From Desulfobulbaceae bacterium (lineage in GTDB: Bacteria > Desulfobacterota > Desulfobulbia > Desulfobulbales > SURF-16): DNA of 13,475 bases. Positions 1-7,346 of this stretch are shown one piece after another (within the stretch, counting starts at the first letter, position 1; every line of letters begins with the position of its first letter). Below the pieces are notes generated by a model that did no database searches, was not told the DNA's origin, and saw nothing but the letters and a program-made list of their open reading frames with translations. The position numbers were made by a program, and so were the translations under genes. Location of the stretch: contig JANTGB010000027.1 of NCBI GenBank assembly GCA_024763115.1, positions 1-13,475 on the forward strand, written 5' to 3'.

Positions 1-92
1 GCCTTAGATTCGTTCGTTTGGGACTTCGAAGCATACTTGTGCTATTCGAGAAGGCCCAAACGGGCGAAGATGAGGTGCTGGTGAACGCTTAC
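1..92 (+). repeat. Family H palindromic repeat, copy 1 (runs into left edge)
   Basis: This 92-base block matches the reverse complement of 9693-9784 without gaps, with about 78 of 92 positions identical by eye. Bases 1-27 pair with 50-76, mainly Watson-Crick with some G-T pairs. The loop contains a smaller hairpin, AGCA(TACTTG)TGCT, at 30-43. The left arm should continue about 12 bases beyond the window edge, because copy 2 has that part. The repeat ends 8 bases before a family C repeat and about 135 bases before the first glgC gene. I do not recognise it as a named element. No reading frame inside it looks coding. Confidence 0.8.
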
Positions 93-100
93 ATAAACTT

Positions 101-195
101 GTAAAAACCTGTTTCACCATGAAGCGCATGAAGGAAATGAAGAAAATGCCTTAGCTTCATGATCTTCATGTGCTTCATGGTGAGTTAAGATTTTT
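101..195 (+). repeat. Family C (CATGAAG) palindromic repeat, copy 1
   Basis: The left arm (115-133) and the reverse complement of the right arm (164-182) agree at 18 of 19 positions. Each arm is built of 9-base steps of the form CATGAAGNN, three on each side. The left boundary GTAAAAACCTG and the right boundary GAGTTAAGATTTTT match the boundaries of the copies at 4660 and 4844. This copy lacks their central segment (the part carrying ACGTGAGATCAGTATGTTAA). It ends about 33 bases before the first glgC gene, so it probably lies in that gene's 5' leader. Confidence 0.8.
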
Positions 196-228
196 AATGG
201 AACTTTCACCTGGATTAACAGGAATGCC

Positions 229-1485
229 ATGCCGTTGAAACCAAAAACCCTTGCCATGGTTCTGGCCGGAGGCCGGGTGGATGAATTAAATGTCCTTACC
301 TATTACCGGCCTAAATCAGCGGTGCCGTTCGGCGGCTTTGCCAGGATCATTGATTTTGCCTTAAGCAATCTCATGCACTCCAACCTGGAAAGGGTCGCCA
401 TTCTCAGCCAGTACCGCAGCTTTTCCCTGATCAATCACATCGGTATCGGCGCGGCCTGGGATATGCTCGGCCAGTACCGGGGCGTTTCCATCCTGCCGCC
501 CTCCACCGGCTCAGGCCGCAGCTCCTGGTATCGGGGCTCGGCGGACGCAGTCTATCAAAACAGTGATTTTATTAAATATCATAACCCCCGGGAAGTACTC
601 ATTATTTCCGGTGATCATGTTTACAGCCTGGATTATCAGGAAGTCATTGACTATCACCGGGAAAAAGACGCGGATCTGACCATTGCCTGTCTCAAGGTTC
701 CCATGGATAAGGCTCATCGATTCGGGGTGGCCATGATAGATGATGAAGATGGAGAAAGAGGAGGCAGGGTTCTGCAATATAAGGAAAAACCGGCCCGGCC
801 CAAGTACAACTGGGCCTCGCTCACGGTTTTCTGCTTCAAGCCTGAAACCTTACTCGATGTTCTGACTACTAATGCCAGAGAGGATGAATCATTTGAATTC
901 GGCCGGGATATAATCCCCCGGATGATGTTTGAACAGCGCCGGGTTTACGGTTATAAATTCAAGGGCTACTGGGGATATACCCGAACCATTGATGAATACT
1001 GGCAGACCAATATGGATCTCCTGGGGGCAAATCCCCGGATAAACCTGGAAGAATGGGAAATACGCACCAATCTTGAACATCGTAACATCAGAGGCTGTCA
1101 ACCCCTCAAAATCGGCAATGAAGCGGCAATCAGCGATTCCCTGATTTATAACGGCTGTATTGTTGAGGGCCGGGTAGAGCATTCAATTTTATTTCCCGGC
1201 GTTCATGTGAAAAAGGGGGCTGTAATCAAGGATTCGGTACTCTTTTTTAATAACGTCATTGGCCGGGAAGTACGGCTGAGCAAGATCATCAGTGATGTAA
1301 ATGTTACCATGAGGCGCGGGGTAAGAATCGGAGAAGAGAACAGTGACGATAAGGAGGTTACGGTAGTGGGCTGGAATAATTTTCTGCCGGAGAATACCAT
1401 TATCGGTTCCGACTGCACCATTTATCCTTCTCTGAAACCGGAAAAATTAAGCCGGGAAATTAAAAACGGAGAAATTGTCCGATGA
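229..1485 (+). CDS. GlgC-family protein with degenerate active site (GlgD-like subunit)
   Basis: This 418-residue protein has the ADP-glucose pyrophosphorylase fold. It comprises an N-terminal nucleotidyltransferase domain (about 7-275) and a C-terminal left-handed beta-helix (about 290-415). Clear family blocks include AVPFGG, IIDFALSN, WYRGSADAVYQN, SGDHVYSLDY (D129) and KEKP. Two signature sites are broken. The GGxGxRL loop reads GGRVDEL, with Glu19 where the next gene has Arg19. The WRDVGT block reads WGYTRT, with Tyr250 where the next gene has the metal-binding Asp241. The ASMGIY block is ASLTVF. It aligns without gaps to the next protein over the first 150 residues, so the two are paralogues. 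I infer a regulatory or scaffold subunit for ADP-glucose (glycogen) synthesis, like GlgD of Firmicutes or the plant large subunit. The ATG at 229 follows AGGA by 5 bases; an overlapping ATG at 224 reaches a stop after four codons. The gene overlaps the next by ATGA. Confidence 0.85.
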   Translation: MPLKPKTLAMVLAGGRVDELNVLTYYRPKSAVPFGGFARIIDFALSNLMHSNLERVAILSQYRSFSLINHIGIGAAWDMLGQYRGVSILPPSTGSGRSSWYRGSADAVYQNSDFIKYHNPREVLIISGDHVYSLDYQEVIDYHREKDADLTIACLKVPMDKAHRFGVAMIDDEDGERGGRVLQYKEKPARPKYNWASLTVFCFKPETLLDVLTTNAREDESFEFGRDIIPRMMFEQRRVYGYKFKGYWGYTRTIDEYWQTNMDLLGANPRINLEEWEIRTNLEHRNIRGCQPLKIGNEAAISDSLIYNGCIVEGRVEHSILFPGVHVKKGAVIKDSVLFFNNVIGREVRLSKIISDVNVTMRRGVRIGEENSDDKEVTVVGWNNFLPENTIIGSDCTIYPSLKPEKLSREIKNGEIVR

Positions 1486-2747
1486 AGCATCATGACAAGA
1501 CCCTGGTTTTAATCCTGGCCGGCGGAGTCGGCAGCCGTCTTAATAATCTGGTGCAGACCAGGGCCAAACCCGCTGTTCCCTTTGGCGGACTGTACCGCAT
1601 TATTGACTTCAGTCTCAGTAATGTAATGAATGCCGGCCTGACCCAGGTCGGAGTTTTGACCCAGTACAAACCCCTTTCCCTGATGCATCACATCGGCACC
1701 GGCGAGCCCTGGGATTTTACCGGCCGTTCCCGGGGTGTAAAAATTTTGCCGCCCCGCACCGGCTCCCTTGATTCGGACTGGTATAAAGGCACTGCCGACG
1801 CTGTCCGCCAGAACATTGATTTTATCAGAGCTCATCCGGCCAAAGAAGTTCTTATCCTTTCCGGCGATCATATCTACCGGATGGATTTTGCCGACATGAT
1901 CGAGTCCCATCGGCGGAAAAAAGCGGATGTTACCATAGGAATGATGGTTGTGCCCAAAAGTGAAATTCATCAATTCGGGGCCGGAATTACCAACGATGAA
2001 GGACGAATCATTGAATGGGAGGAAAAGCCTGAAGTTCCGCGGACAAACCTGGCTTCCATGGGAATTTATGTTTTTGAAACCGACTACCTGTTGAGGCTCC
2101 TGACCGAAGATCGTAATGAAATTGATTTCGGTATGCACCTTGTTCCCAAGGCCATTGAACGGGACAATGTCTTTGCCTACCCTTTTCATGGTTACTGGCG
2201 TGACGTAGGAACCATTCAGGCCTACTGGCAGGCCAATATGGATCTTCTCCGCCCGGATACGGATATTTCTCCGGAAGCATGGGGAATCCGGCCTAATGTT
2301 TACAGTGGAGCCATCTACGACCGGATACCGGCCCGTTTTGTCGCCGGCTGCAAAGTCAAAGGTTCAATGGTTTCGGCCGGCTGCACAATTAAAGGTGAAG
2401 TCAGCAATTCCGTTCTTGCCCCCGGAGTCAGAATTGGGGCCGGGGCAGTGGTGCGGGATTCAATTCTTTTCCATGACTGTGTTGTCAGCGACAAGGCGGA
2501 AATTAACCTTGCCGTTCTCGACAAGCGGGTTTTTGTCGGATCCGGGGCCAGGGTAGGCTACGGAAACGATAAAACCACGCCAAACAGGAAATACCCCAAA
2601 CATCTTTACACCGGAATTAACCTGGTGGGAAAAGAAGCGGTAATTCCAGCCGGTATTGAAATCGGTCGTAACTGCATTATTCAGCCCTGGTGCAGCGGCG
2701 ATGATTTTCCGGTCGACAATCGCGTTGCCACCGGGGAGACTGTTTAA
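1482..2747 (+). CDS. glgC: Glucose-1-phosphate adenylyltransferase (ADP-glucose pyrophosphorylase)
   Basis: This 421-residue protein has the usual GlgC length and makes ADP-glucose from ATP and glucose-1-phosphate, the committed step of bacterial glycogen synthesis in the cytoplasm. All family signatures are intact. These are LAGGVGSRL (Arg19), RAKPAVPFGG, WYKGTADAVRQN, SGDHIYRMDF (Asp129), EEKP (Lys182 region, glucose-1-phosphate contact), ASMGIYVF and YWRDVGT (Asp241, metal ligand). The C-terminal half is a beta-helix with hexapeptide-like repeats. The start ATG overlaps the stop of the preceding paralogue (ATGA), with GGAG 10 bases upstream, so the two are translationally coupled and probably made in fixed ratio. 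uvrC follows after 8 bases. No glycogen synthase, branching enzyme or phosphorylase gene lies in the window. Confidence 0.95.
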   Translation: MKHHDKTLVLILAGGVGSRLNNLVQTRAKPAVPFGGLYRIIDFSLSNVMNAGLTQVGVLTQYKPLSLMHHIGTGEPWDFTGRSRGVKILPPRTGSLDSDWYKGTADAVRQNIDFIRAHPAKEVLILSGDHIYRMDFADMIESHRRKKADVTIGMMVVPKSEIHQFGAGITNDEGRIIEWEEKPEVPRTNLASMGIYVFETDYLLRLLTEDRNEIDFGMHLVPKAIERDNVFAYPFHGYWRDVGTIQAYWQANMDLLRPDTDISPEAWGIRPNVYSGAIYDRIPARFVAGCKVKGSMVSAGCTIKGEVSNSVLAPGVRIGAGAVVRDSILFHDCVVSDKAEINLAVLDKRVFVGSGARVGYGNDKTTPNRKYPKHLYTGINLVGKEAVIPAGIEIGRNCIIQPWCSGDDFPVDNRVATGETV

Positions 2748-2755
2748 CTAAGGGC

Positions 2756-4570
2756 ATGCCCCCCATCCTTACCGCCCAATTCCTCCAGGGCATTGCCCGC
2801 AGTCCCGGCGTTTATCAAATGCTGGACAAAAACAACAAGGTCATTTACGTAGGTAAGGCCCGTAATCTCCGCAAACGACTGGCCTCCTATTCCCGTATAT
2901 CTCCGGAAAATATCAAAACCACGGCCCTGCTTTCCCATGTTGCCCGGATTGAAACCATAATAACCAACAGCGAAAAGGAGGCCCTGATCCTTGAGGCCTC
3001 GCTGATTAAAAAACACCGGCCCAGGTACAACGTAATTCTGCGGGATGATAAGAATTATCCGCTCATCAAGGTGACGGTTAATGAAGAGTGGCCCAGGGTA
3101 TTTATGACCCGACGGCGGATCAGGGATAAGGCCCGTTATTTTGGCCCATATTCATCTGTTTCCGCTATGTGGACAACCCTGAAGCTCCTCCATTCCCTCT
3201 TTCCCCTCCGGCGCTGCAAGAGCGGCAGGCTGAAAAAAAGAGAACGTCCCTGCCTTAATCAGCAGATAGGCCGCTGCCTTGCTCCCTGCTGCGGCATGGC
3301 AGATAGCGGACAATACCGGGAGATGGTGAAAAATGTTATCCTGCTGCTGGAAGGAGACAAACGCGGCCTGATAAAAAAATTAAGGCAGCAGATGAATGAA
3401 GCGGCGGAACAGTTACGGTTTGAGGATGCGGCCCGACTGCGCGACCAGGAGCTTGCCCTGAAAAAGACCCTGGAAAAACAAATTATTGTCACGGAACAGA
3501 ATCGAGATCTTGACATTTTCGGTTTTTGCCGTGGTGATGGGCTGCTGGGAATTGCCGTTCTTCATGTGGAAGAAGGCCGGATCAGCGGCCAGCGGGTTTT
3601 CTGCTTTCGCGAACCGCCTGATAATGATAAACAGGTTCTGGCCCAGGCCCTTATTCAGTATTATGGGAAATATCCCCTGCCCGGAGAACTGCTGCTTCCC
3701 TTTTTGCCGGCAGACCATGAATTGCTGGCCGAACGTTTCAGAGAACTTAGCGGAGCAAAGGTTATTCTTCATGTGGGCCGGCGGGGAAACCCCCGCCGGC
3801 TGCTGGCCATGGCCCGGAAAAACAGTGAGCAGGCTGTGGCGGAACGGGTACGGAAAAAAGAATCATGGCAGGAAATTTCTAATGCTTTACAGGCTGCTCT
3901 CAGGCTGAAAAAGGCACCGGAACGAATTGAATGCTTTGACATTTCCAATATCAGCGGCAGGCAGGCAGTTGGAGCCTTGGTCAGTTTTAATAACGGAACA
4001 AAGGATAAGAGCGGTTACCGTCATTACAGGATAAAAACCGTAAGCGGCCCGGATGATTACGGCATGATGGCTGAAGTGCTCGAACGCCGTTTGCGGCGAG
4101 GCCTGGCTGAAGATAATCTGCCTGAGCTGCTCATGGTCGACGGCGGCAAGGGCCAGTTAAATGTGGCAGTCAGGATTCTGGATGAACTTGAGGCGGCCGG
4201 CCGGGTGGAACTGGTAGGGATTGCCAAGGAGAAAAAGGACGAGGGGGAAAAACTTTATCGGCCCGGCCGGAAAAATCCTGTTATCCTGCCTCGGAACAGT
4301 CCGGTTTTGTTATTTTTGATGCGGGTGCGGGATGAATCGCACCGCTATGGCATTACCTTTCATCGCAACTGGCGGCGCCGGGATAATCTCAGCTCGGAAC
4401 TGGATAAAATTCCCGGAGTAGGGAAAGGCCGGAGACAGATGCTGTTACAACATCTGGGTAGTTTTAAACGAATTTCTGAGGCAGACGTTGCAGGCCTTAG
4501 CAAGGTGCCGGGAATCGGTCCAGGCTTAGCGCAGCAGATTTGGAATTTTTTTCATGAAAACAGGAAGTGA
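2756..4570 (+). CDS. uvrC: Excinuclease ABC subunit C
   Basis: This 604-residue protein is the dual-incision nuclease of nucleotide excision repair, acting with UvrA and UvrB. The N-terminal GIY-YIG nuclease (about 15-95) shows GVY at 18-20 and YVG at 31-33 and makes the 3' cut. Cys154, Cys166, Cys174 and Cys178 form the conserved cysteine cluster. A UVR motif that contacts UvrB lies at about 203-238. The RNase H-like 5' nuclease includes FDISN (Asp395), VDGGKGQ (Asp462) and DESHRYGI (His529). Two helix-hairpin-helix motifs end the protein (PGVGKGRR and PGIGPGLA). All catalytic blocks are present. It starts 8 bases after glgC with only a poor AAGGG directly before the ATG, so translation may depend on upstream ribosomes. 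Co-transcription of a DNA repair gene with a glycogen gene is probably positional, not functional. Confidence 0.97.
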   Translation: MPPILTAQFLQGIARSPGVYQMLDKNNKVIYVGKARNLRKRLASYSRISPENIKTTALLSHVARIETIITNSEKEALILEASLIKKHRPRYNVILRDDKNYPLIKVTVNEEWPRVFMTRRRIRDKARYFGPYSSVSAMWTTLKLLHSLFPLRRCKSGRLKKRERPCLNQQIGRCLAPCCGMADSGQYREMVKNVILLLEGDKRGLIKKLRQQMNEAAEQLRFEDAARLRDQELALKKTLEKQIIVTEQNRDLDIFGFCRGDGLLGIAVLHVEEGRISGQRVFCFREPPDNDKQVLAQALIQYYGKYPLPGELLLPFLPADHELLAERFRELSGAKVILHVGRRGNPRRLLAMARKNSEQAVAERVRKKESWQEISNALQAALRLKKAPERIECFDISNISGRQAVGALVSFNNGTKDKSGYRHYRIKTVSGPDDYGMMAEVLERRLRRGLAEDNLPELLMVDGGKGQLNVAVRILDELEAAGRVELVGIAKEKKDEGEKLYRPGRKNPVILPRNSPVLLFLMRVRDESHRYGITFHRNWRRRDNLSSELDKIPGVGKGRRQMLLQHLGSFKRISEADVAGLSKVPGIGPGLAQQIWNFFHENRK

Positions 4571-4659
4571 TATGGTAATTTCTCTTAACCCTGCTTGAAA
4601 AAAAAGAATATCTTGATTACAAAGAGTTTTATTTTAAATTACTCATAATTGATGGTTTT

Positions 4660-4771
4660 GTAAAAATTTATTTTACCATGAAGCGCATGAAGGACAAGAA
4701 GAAAAGAAAAACGTGAGATCAGTATGTTAACTTCAAGCTCTTCATGATCTTCATGGTGAGTTAAGACTTTT
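4660..4771 (+). repeat. Family C (CATGAAG) palindromic repeat, copy 2
   Basis: This 112-base unit is repeated 184 bases downstream (4844-4955) with three mismatches and no gaps. The inverted arms are ACCATGAAGCGCATGAAG at 4675-4692 and its near-complement CTTCATGATCTTCATGGT at 4740-4757. They agree at 16 of 18 positions, failing only at the variable NN of the CATGAAGNN step. The central segment has no arm symmetry that I can see. Confidence 0.85.
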
Positions 4772-4843
4772 GCGGTGTAATCTATAACCCGGCGCTCCGC
4801 GCCATAAGAGACAGCGTAGAGCGCTTTTGTGATCCGTTATGCC
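4772..4843. other. Spacer between family C copies, with two small hairpins
   Basis: This 72-base stretch is more GC-rich than its flanks. It contains GGCGC-TCC-GCGCC (4790-4802, five-base-pair stem) and, 10 bases on, AGCG-TAGAG-CGCT (4813-4825) followed by TTTT. The second resembles a very weak intrinsic terminator, but a four-base-pair stem is too short to call. I recognise nothing else in it. Confidence 0.4.
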
Positions 4844-4955
4844 GTAAAAACTTATTTTACCATGAAGCGCATGAAGGACACGAAGAATAGAAAAACGTGA
4901 GATCAGTATGTTAACTTCAAGCTCTTCATGATCTTCATGGTGAGTTAAGACTTTT
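4844..4955 (+). repeat. Family C (CATGAAG) palindromic repeat, copy 3
   Basis: This is nearly identical to 4660-4771 (109 of 112 positions by eye). Its outer ends are short inverted repeats, GTAAAAA at 4844-4850 and TTTTTAC at 4952-4958, suggesting a defined element and not a chance palindrome. The arms are at 4859-4876 and 4924-4941. The right boundary lies 40 bases before the efp start codon, so the element is placed to affect efp transcription or its leader RNA. Confidence 0.85.
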
Positions 4956-4972
4956 TACGAGTTCATCATAAT
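4945..4972 (+). promoter_or_regulatory. Possible sigma-70 promoter for efp, -35 inside the repeat
   Basis: TTAAGA (4945-4950, 4 of 6 to TTGACA) and CATAAT (4967-4972, 5 of 6 to TATAAT) are separated by 16 bases. They lie about 24 bases before the efp start. The -35-like hexamer belongs to the conserved right end of the family C repeat. In AT-rich DNA such matches occur often by chance. Confidence 0.3.
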
Positions 4973-4995
4973 TAAATTTTAAAGGTTATTTTCGC

Positions 4996-5559
4996 ATGTA
5001 TACAGCTTCAGACTTACGCAAAGGATTAAAAATAGAGATTGACGACGAACCCTATGTGGTTACGAATTTTGAATTTTCCAAGCCCGGCAAGGGACAGGCC
5101 CTGTATCGCACCAAAATGCGCAACATGGTTACCGGTAACGCCTTTGAGCGGACTTATCGTTCCAATGATAAATTCAAGAAAGCTCCTCTGGAGGAGCGGG
5201 CCATGCAGTTTCTCTATGCCCAGGTTGATGAATATAATTTTATGGATACTGAAAATTATGAACAGTTCGTTATCCCGGCTGATAACCTTGGTGACCAGGT
5301 AAATTTCTTAGTCGACAATATGGATGTTGATGTCCTGATGTTCAACGGTTCCCCCCTGGGAGTTACCCTGCCAAATTTTGTCAATCTTGAGGTGACCAAA
5401 GCAGACCCCTGGGCCAAGGGTGACACCAGCGGCACCGACACCAAGCCCGTGACGGTTGAGACCGGCTATGAACTCCAGGTACCGCCCTTTATTAACGAGG
5501 GAGACAAAATACAGATTGATACCCGAACCGGGGCATACATTACCAGGGTTAAAGAGTAG
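4996..5559 (+). CDS. efp: Translation elongation factor P
   Basis: This 187-residue protein has the standard EF-P length (three beta-barrel domains, about 1-65, 66-126 and 129-187). It binds between the ribosomal P and E sites and rescues stalling at consecutive prolines. The tip loop reads KPGKGQA, with Lys32 at the position that EpmA beta-lysylates in enterobacteria. The basic loop and the following epmA gene point to lysine-type modification, not the arginine-rhamnose type. The C-terminal IQIDTRTGAYITRVKE block is typical. The ATG at 4996 has AAAGG about 10 bases upstream. epmA begins 3 bases after the stop, in the same reading frame. Confidence 0.97.
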   Translation: MYTASDLRKGLKIEIDDEPYVVTNFEFSKPGKGQALYRTKMRNMVTGNAFERTYRSNDKFKKAPLEERAMQFLYAQVDEYNFMDTENYEQFVIPADNLGDQVNFLVDNMDVDVLMFNGSPLGVTLPNFVNLEVTKADPWAKGDTSGTDTKPVTVETGYELQVPPFINEGDKIQIDTRTGAYITRVKE

Positions 5560-5562
5560 TCC

Positions 5563-6474
5563 TTGCTTTCTTCCTCCTTCCTGTGGCAACGGGCCCGGCT
5601 TATCCAGGCTATTCGTTGTTTCTTTATTAAAAAAAAATTTCTGGAGGTGGACACCCCCATCCGCCTCCCCTCCTTAATCCCTGAAGCCCATATCGAACCC
5701 GTGGCCTGCGGCAGCTGGTTTCTGCAGACCTCGCCGGAACTCTGCATGAAACGATTGCTGGCTGCCGGAGAAGCGCGAATTTTCCAGATCTGTAAATGCT
5801 TCCGGGCCCATGAACGGGGCAAACGTCATCTTGAAGAGTTTACCATGCTGGAATGGTATCGAAGCGGCTGCGATTATTTTGATCTAATGGCCGATTGCCG
5901 GGAATTGTTTGCTTTTCTGGCTGAAACCCTGGATATTTCCCCTCCCGGCTGTTCGTTAACATCCCCCTGGCAGCGGCTTACCGTAGAAGAGGCATTCAGG
6001 AAATATGCCGGTATCGGGCTTGGTGAGGTTATGGCATCAGGAGATTTTGATGAAATTCTCGTCCAGCGGGTTGAACCGTTCCTGGGCCTTAAAAGCCCGC
6101 TTTTTTTATATGATTATCCTGCTGAACTTGCTTCTCTGGCCTGTCTGAAAAAGAGTAATAATTCCCTGGCCGAACGATTTGAGCTTTATATAAAGGGGCT
6201 GGAACTGGCCAATGGTTTTTCGGAATTGACTGATCCGGTTGCCCAGCGGCTTCGTTTTGCCGGAGAACAGGAATTATGCCGGAAAGAAGGAAAGCCGTTC
6301 CAGCCCATGCCGGAAAAGTTCCTGGCTGATCTGGCTGAAATCGGTCAGGCAGCCGGTATTGCCCTGGGAATTGACCGGCTGGCCATGGTTTTTTTGGGGA
6401 AAGACAACATTAATGAGGTTGTTGCTTTTCCGCCTGATACCGGCGGAAGTGATACTTCTTCAGGTCGTCACTGA
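5563..6474 (+). CDS. epmA: Elongation factor P--(R)-beta-lysine ligase (EpmA/PoxA/GenX)
   Basis: This 303-residue protein is a truncated class II lysyl-tRNA-synthetase-like enzyme without a tRNA-binding domain. It activates (R)-beta-lysine and attaches it to the EF-P loop lysine. Visible signatures are LEVDTP (motif 1 region), FRAHERGKRHLEEFTMLEWY (motif 2, Arg81 to Tyr99), ELANGFSEL (214-222) and GIALGIDRL (motif 3). Ala267 of motif 3 occupies the position where LysRS normally has Gly, an EpmA-type feature. It starts with TTG at 5563, since the in-frame efp stop (5557-5559) excludes any earlier start and homologues begin near here. The ribosome site is weak (AAAGAG overlapping the efp end), which suggests termination-reinitiation coupling with efp. 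The partner gene epmB, a lysine 2,3-aminomutase that makes beta-lysine, is not in the window. Confidence 0.93.
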   Translation: MLSSSFLWQRARLIQAIRCFFIKKKFLEVDTPIRLPSLIPEAHIEPVACGSWFLQTSPELCMKRLLAAGEARIFQICKCFRAHERGKRHLEEFTMLEWYRSGCDYFDLMADCRELFAFLAETLDISPPGCSLTSPWQRLTVEEAFRKYAGIGLGEVMASGDFDEILVQRVEPFLGLKSPLFLYDYPAELASLACLKKSNNSLAERFELYIKGLELANGFSELTDPVAQRLRFAGEQELCRKEGKPFQPMPEKFLADLAEIGQAAGIALGIDRLAMVFLGKDNINEVVAFPPDTGGSDTSSGRH

Positions 6475-6505
6475 CAACAATAATAGATTATTTCAAAAGA
6501 TTGCT

Positions 6506-7327
6506 ATGCAAAGAATAGAAAAATATATATTTTCCTGGAAAAACGATCAGCTGAAAAAACTGTTGCGGATAGCCGGTAGGGCAGCCCTGGAAGCCGGAAA
6601 AATTTTGATCCGGTTATATAACCAGCCTCATCATATAAAATTCAAAGGAGAAATTGATCTTGTAACCGAGGGTGATCTGGCCTCGGAAAAAGCCATCCTG
6701 GCAATTTTAGAGTCGGAAGGTTCAAATATTGCTGTTTTGTCTGAAGAATCTCATGCCGATTACAAGGAAATACCAACAGGCCCGGTCTGGGTAATAGATC
6801 CCCTGGACGGAACAACTAATTATGCCCACGGTTTCCCCTGGTTTGCAGTTTCCATTGCATTAATGGACAAGGGCAAGAGCCAGGTTGGAGTTATTTATGC
6901 GCCACTGCAGGATGAACTTTTTTTTGCGTGTCGTGGTCGTGGGGCCCGACTAAACGGAGAGCTGATCAATGTATCTGCTGTGTCGGATTTATCCCAGGCT
7001 CTACTCGGCACAGGATTTCCCTATGATGTGCGAAAAAACTCTACAGGGATACTGAAAGCTTTGGAAAATATTTTGACCGGCAGTCAGGGAATTAGGAGAG
7101 CAGGAGCTGCTGCGCTGGATCTTGCTGCTGTCGCCAGTGGACGACTGGATGGCTTCTGGGAAGTAAAATTAAAACCATGGGATACCGCAGCCGGTATATT
7201 ATTGGTACAAGAAGCAGGCGGTAAGGTTACAGATTTTCAGGGGGAAGAGTTCTCACCTTTTATTCCGGAAATTGCCAGTTCAAACAGTAAAATACACTCT
7301 CAGCTAATAAAAAAACTCAGCGGGTGA
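6506..7327 (+). CDS. suhB: Inositol monophosphatase family phosphatase (SuhB-like)
   Basis: This 273-residue protein is a Mg2+-dependent, Li+-sensitive-type sugar phosphatase. Metal-site signatures are LSEES (Glu80/Glu81), WVIDPLDGTTNY (Asp98, Asp101) and PWDTAAG (Asp226). The helix around RRAGAAALDLA, which lines the substrate pocket, is also present. I placed the start at the ATG at 6506, 31 bases after epmA. The longer open frame begins at 6239, deep within epmA, and its extra residues look nothing like the family. The ribosome site before 6506 is poor. It probably belongs to the efp-epmA transcription unit. Possible substrates are inositol-1-phosphate, fructose-1,6-bisphosphate or another sugar phosphate; sequence alone does not choose among them. 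It ends 19 bases from the end of the convergent ebo-type operon. Confidence 0.9.
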   Translation: MQRIEKYIFSWKNDQLKKLLRIAGRAALEAGKILIRLYNQPHHIKFKGEIDLVTEGDLASEKAILAILESEGSNIAVLSEESHADYKEIPTGPVWVIDPLDGTTNYAHGFPWFAVSIALMDKGKSQVGVIYAPLQDELFFACRGRGARLNGELINVSAVSDLSQALLGTGFPYDVRKNSTGILKALENILTGSQGIRRAGAAALDLAAVASGRLDGFWEVKLKPWDTAAGILLVQEAGGKVTDFQGEEFSPFIPEIASSNSKIHSQLIKKLSG

Positions 7328-7346
7328 AATCAATATGGTTAGCGCA

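Larger units (their letters stand above)
4571..4995. other. uvrC-efp intergenic region
   Basis: This 425-base gap holds no credible gene. Bases 4571-4659 are AT-rich, and I see no hairpin-plus-T-run terminator after uvrC. The rest holds two near-identical family C repeats, a 72-base spacer between them, and about 40 AT-rich bases before efp that include a possible promoter. Each item is listed separately. Confidence 0.7.

Noticed and set aside
224..238. Regulatory micro-ORF (ATG plus three codons) overlapping the first glgC start
   Set aside because: The AGGA directly abuts this ATG, leaving no room for initiation. It is more likely a chance ATG.
1509..2189. 226-codon open frame on the minus strand opposite glgC
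   Set aside because: It lies wholly opposite a gene with every GlgC signature, and its translation shows no family motif. It is a frame shadow.
4790..4829. Intrinsic terminator between the family C copies
   Set aside because: The stems are only four or five base pairs, and the T-run is four bases. Too weak to call without transcript data.
4660..4955. CRISPR-like array from repeated CATGAAG units
   Set aside because: There are only two long copies here with one spacer, the repeats are internally palindromic and 112 bases long, and no cas gene is near.
6239..6505. N-terminal extension of the SuhB-like protein
   Set aside because: It overlaps epmA by more than 230 bases in another frame, and its residues do not resemble the family. 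The start at 6506 gives a normal length.
7328..7346. Bidirectional terminator between convergent suhB and the ebo-type operon
   Set aside because: The 19-base gap has no inverted repeat or T-run that I can see.
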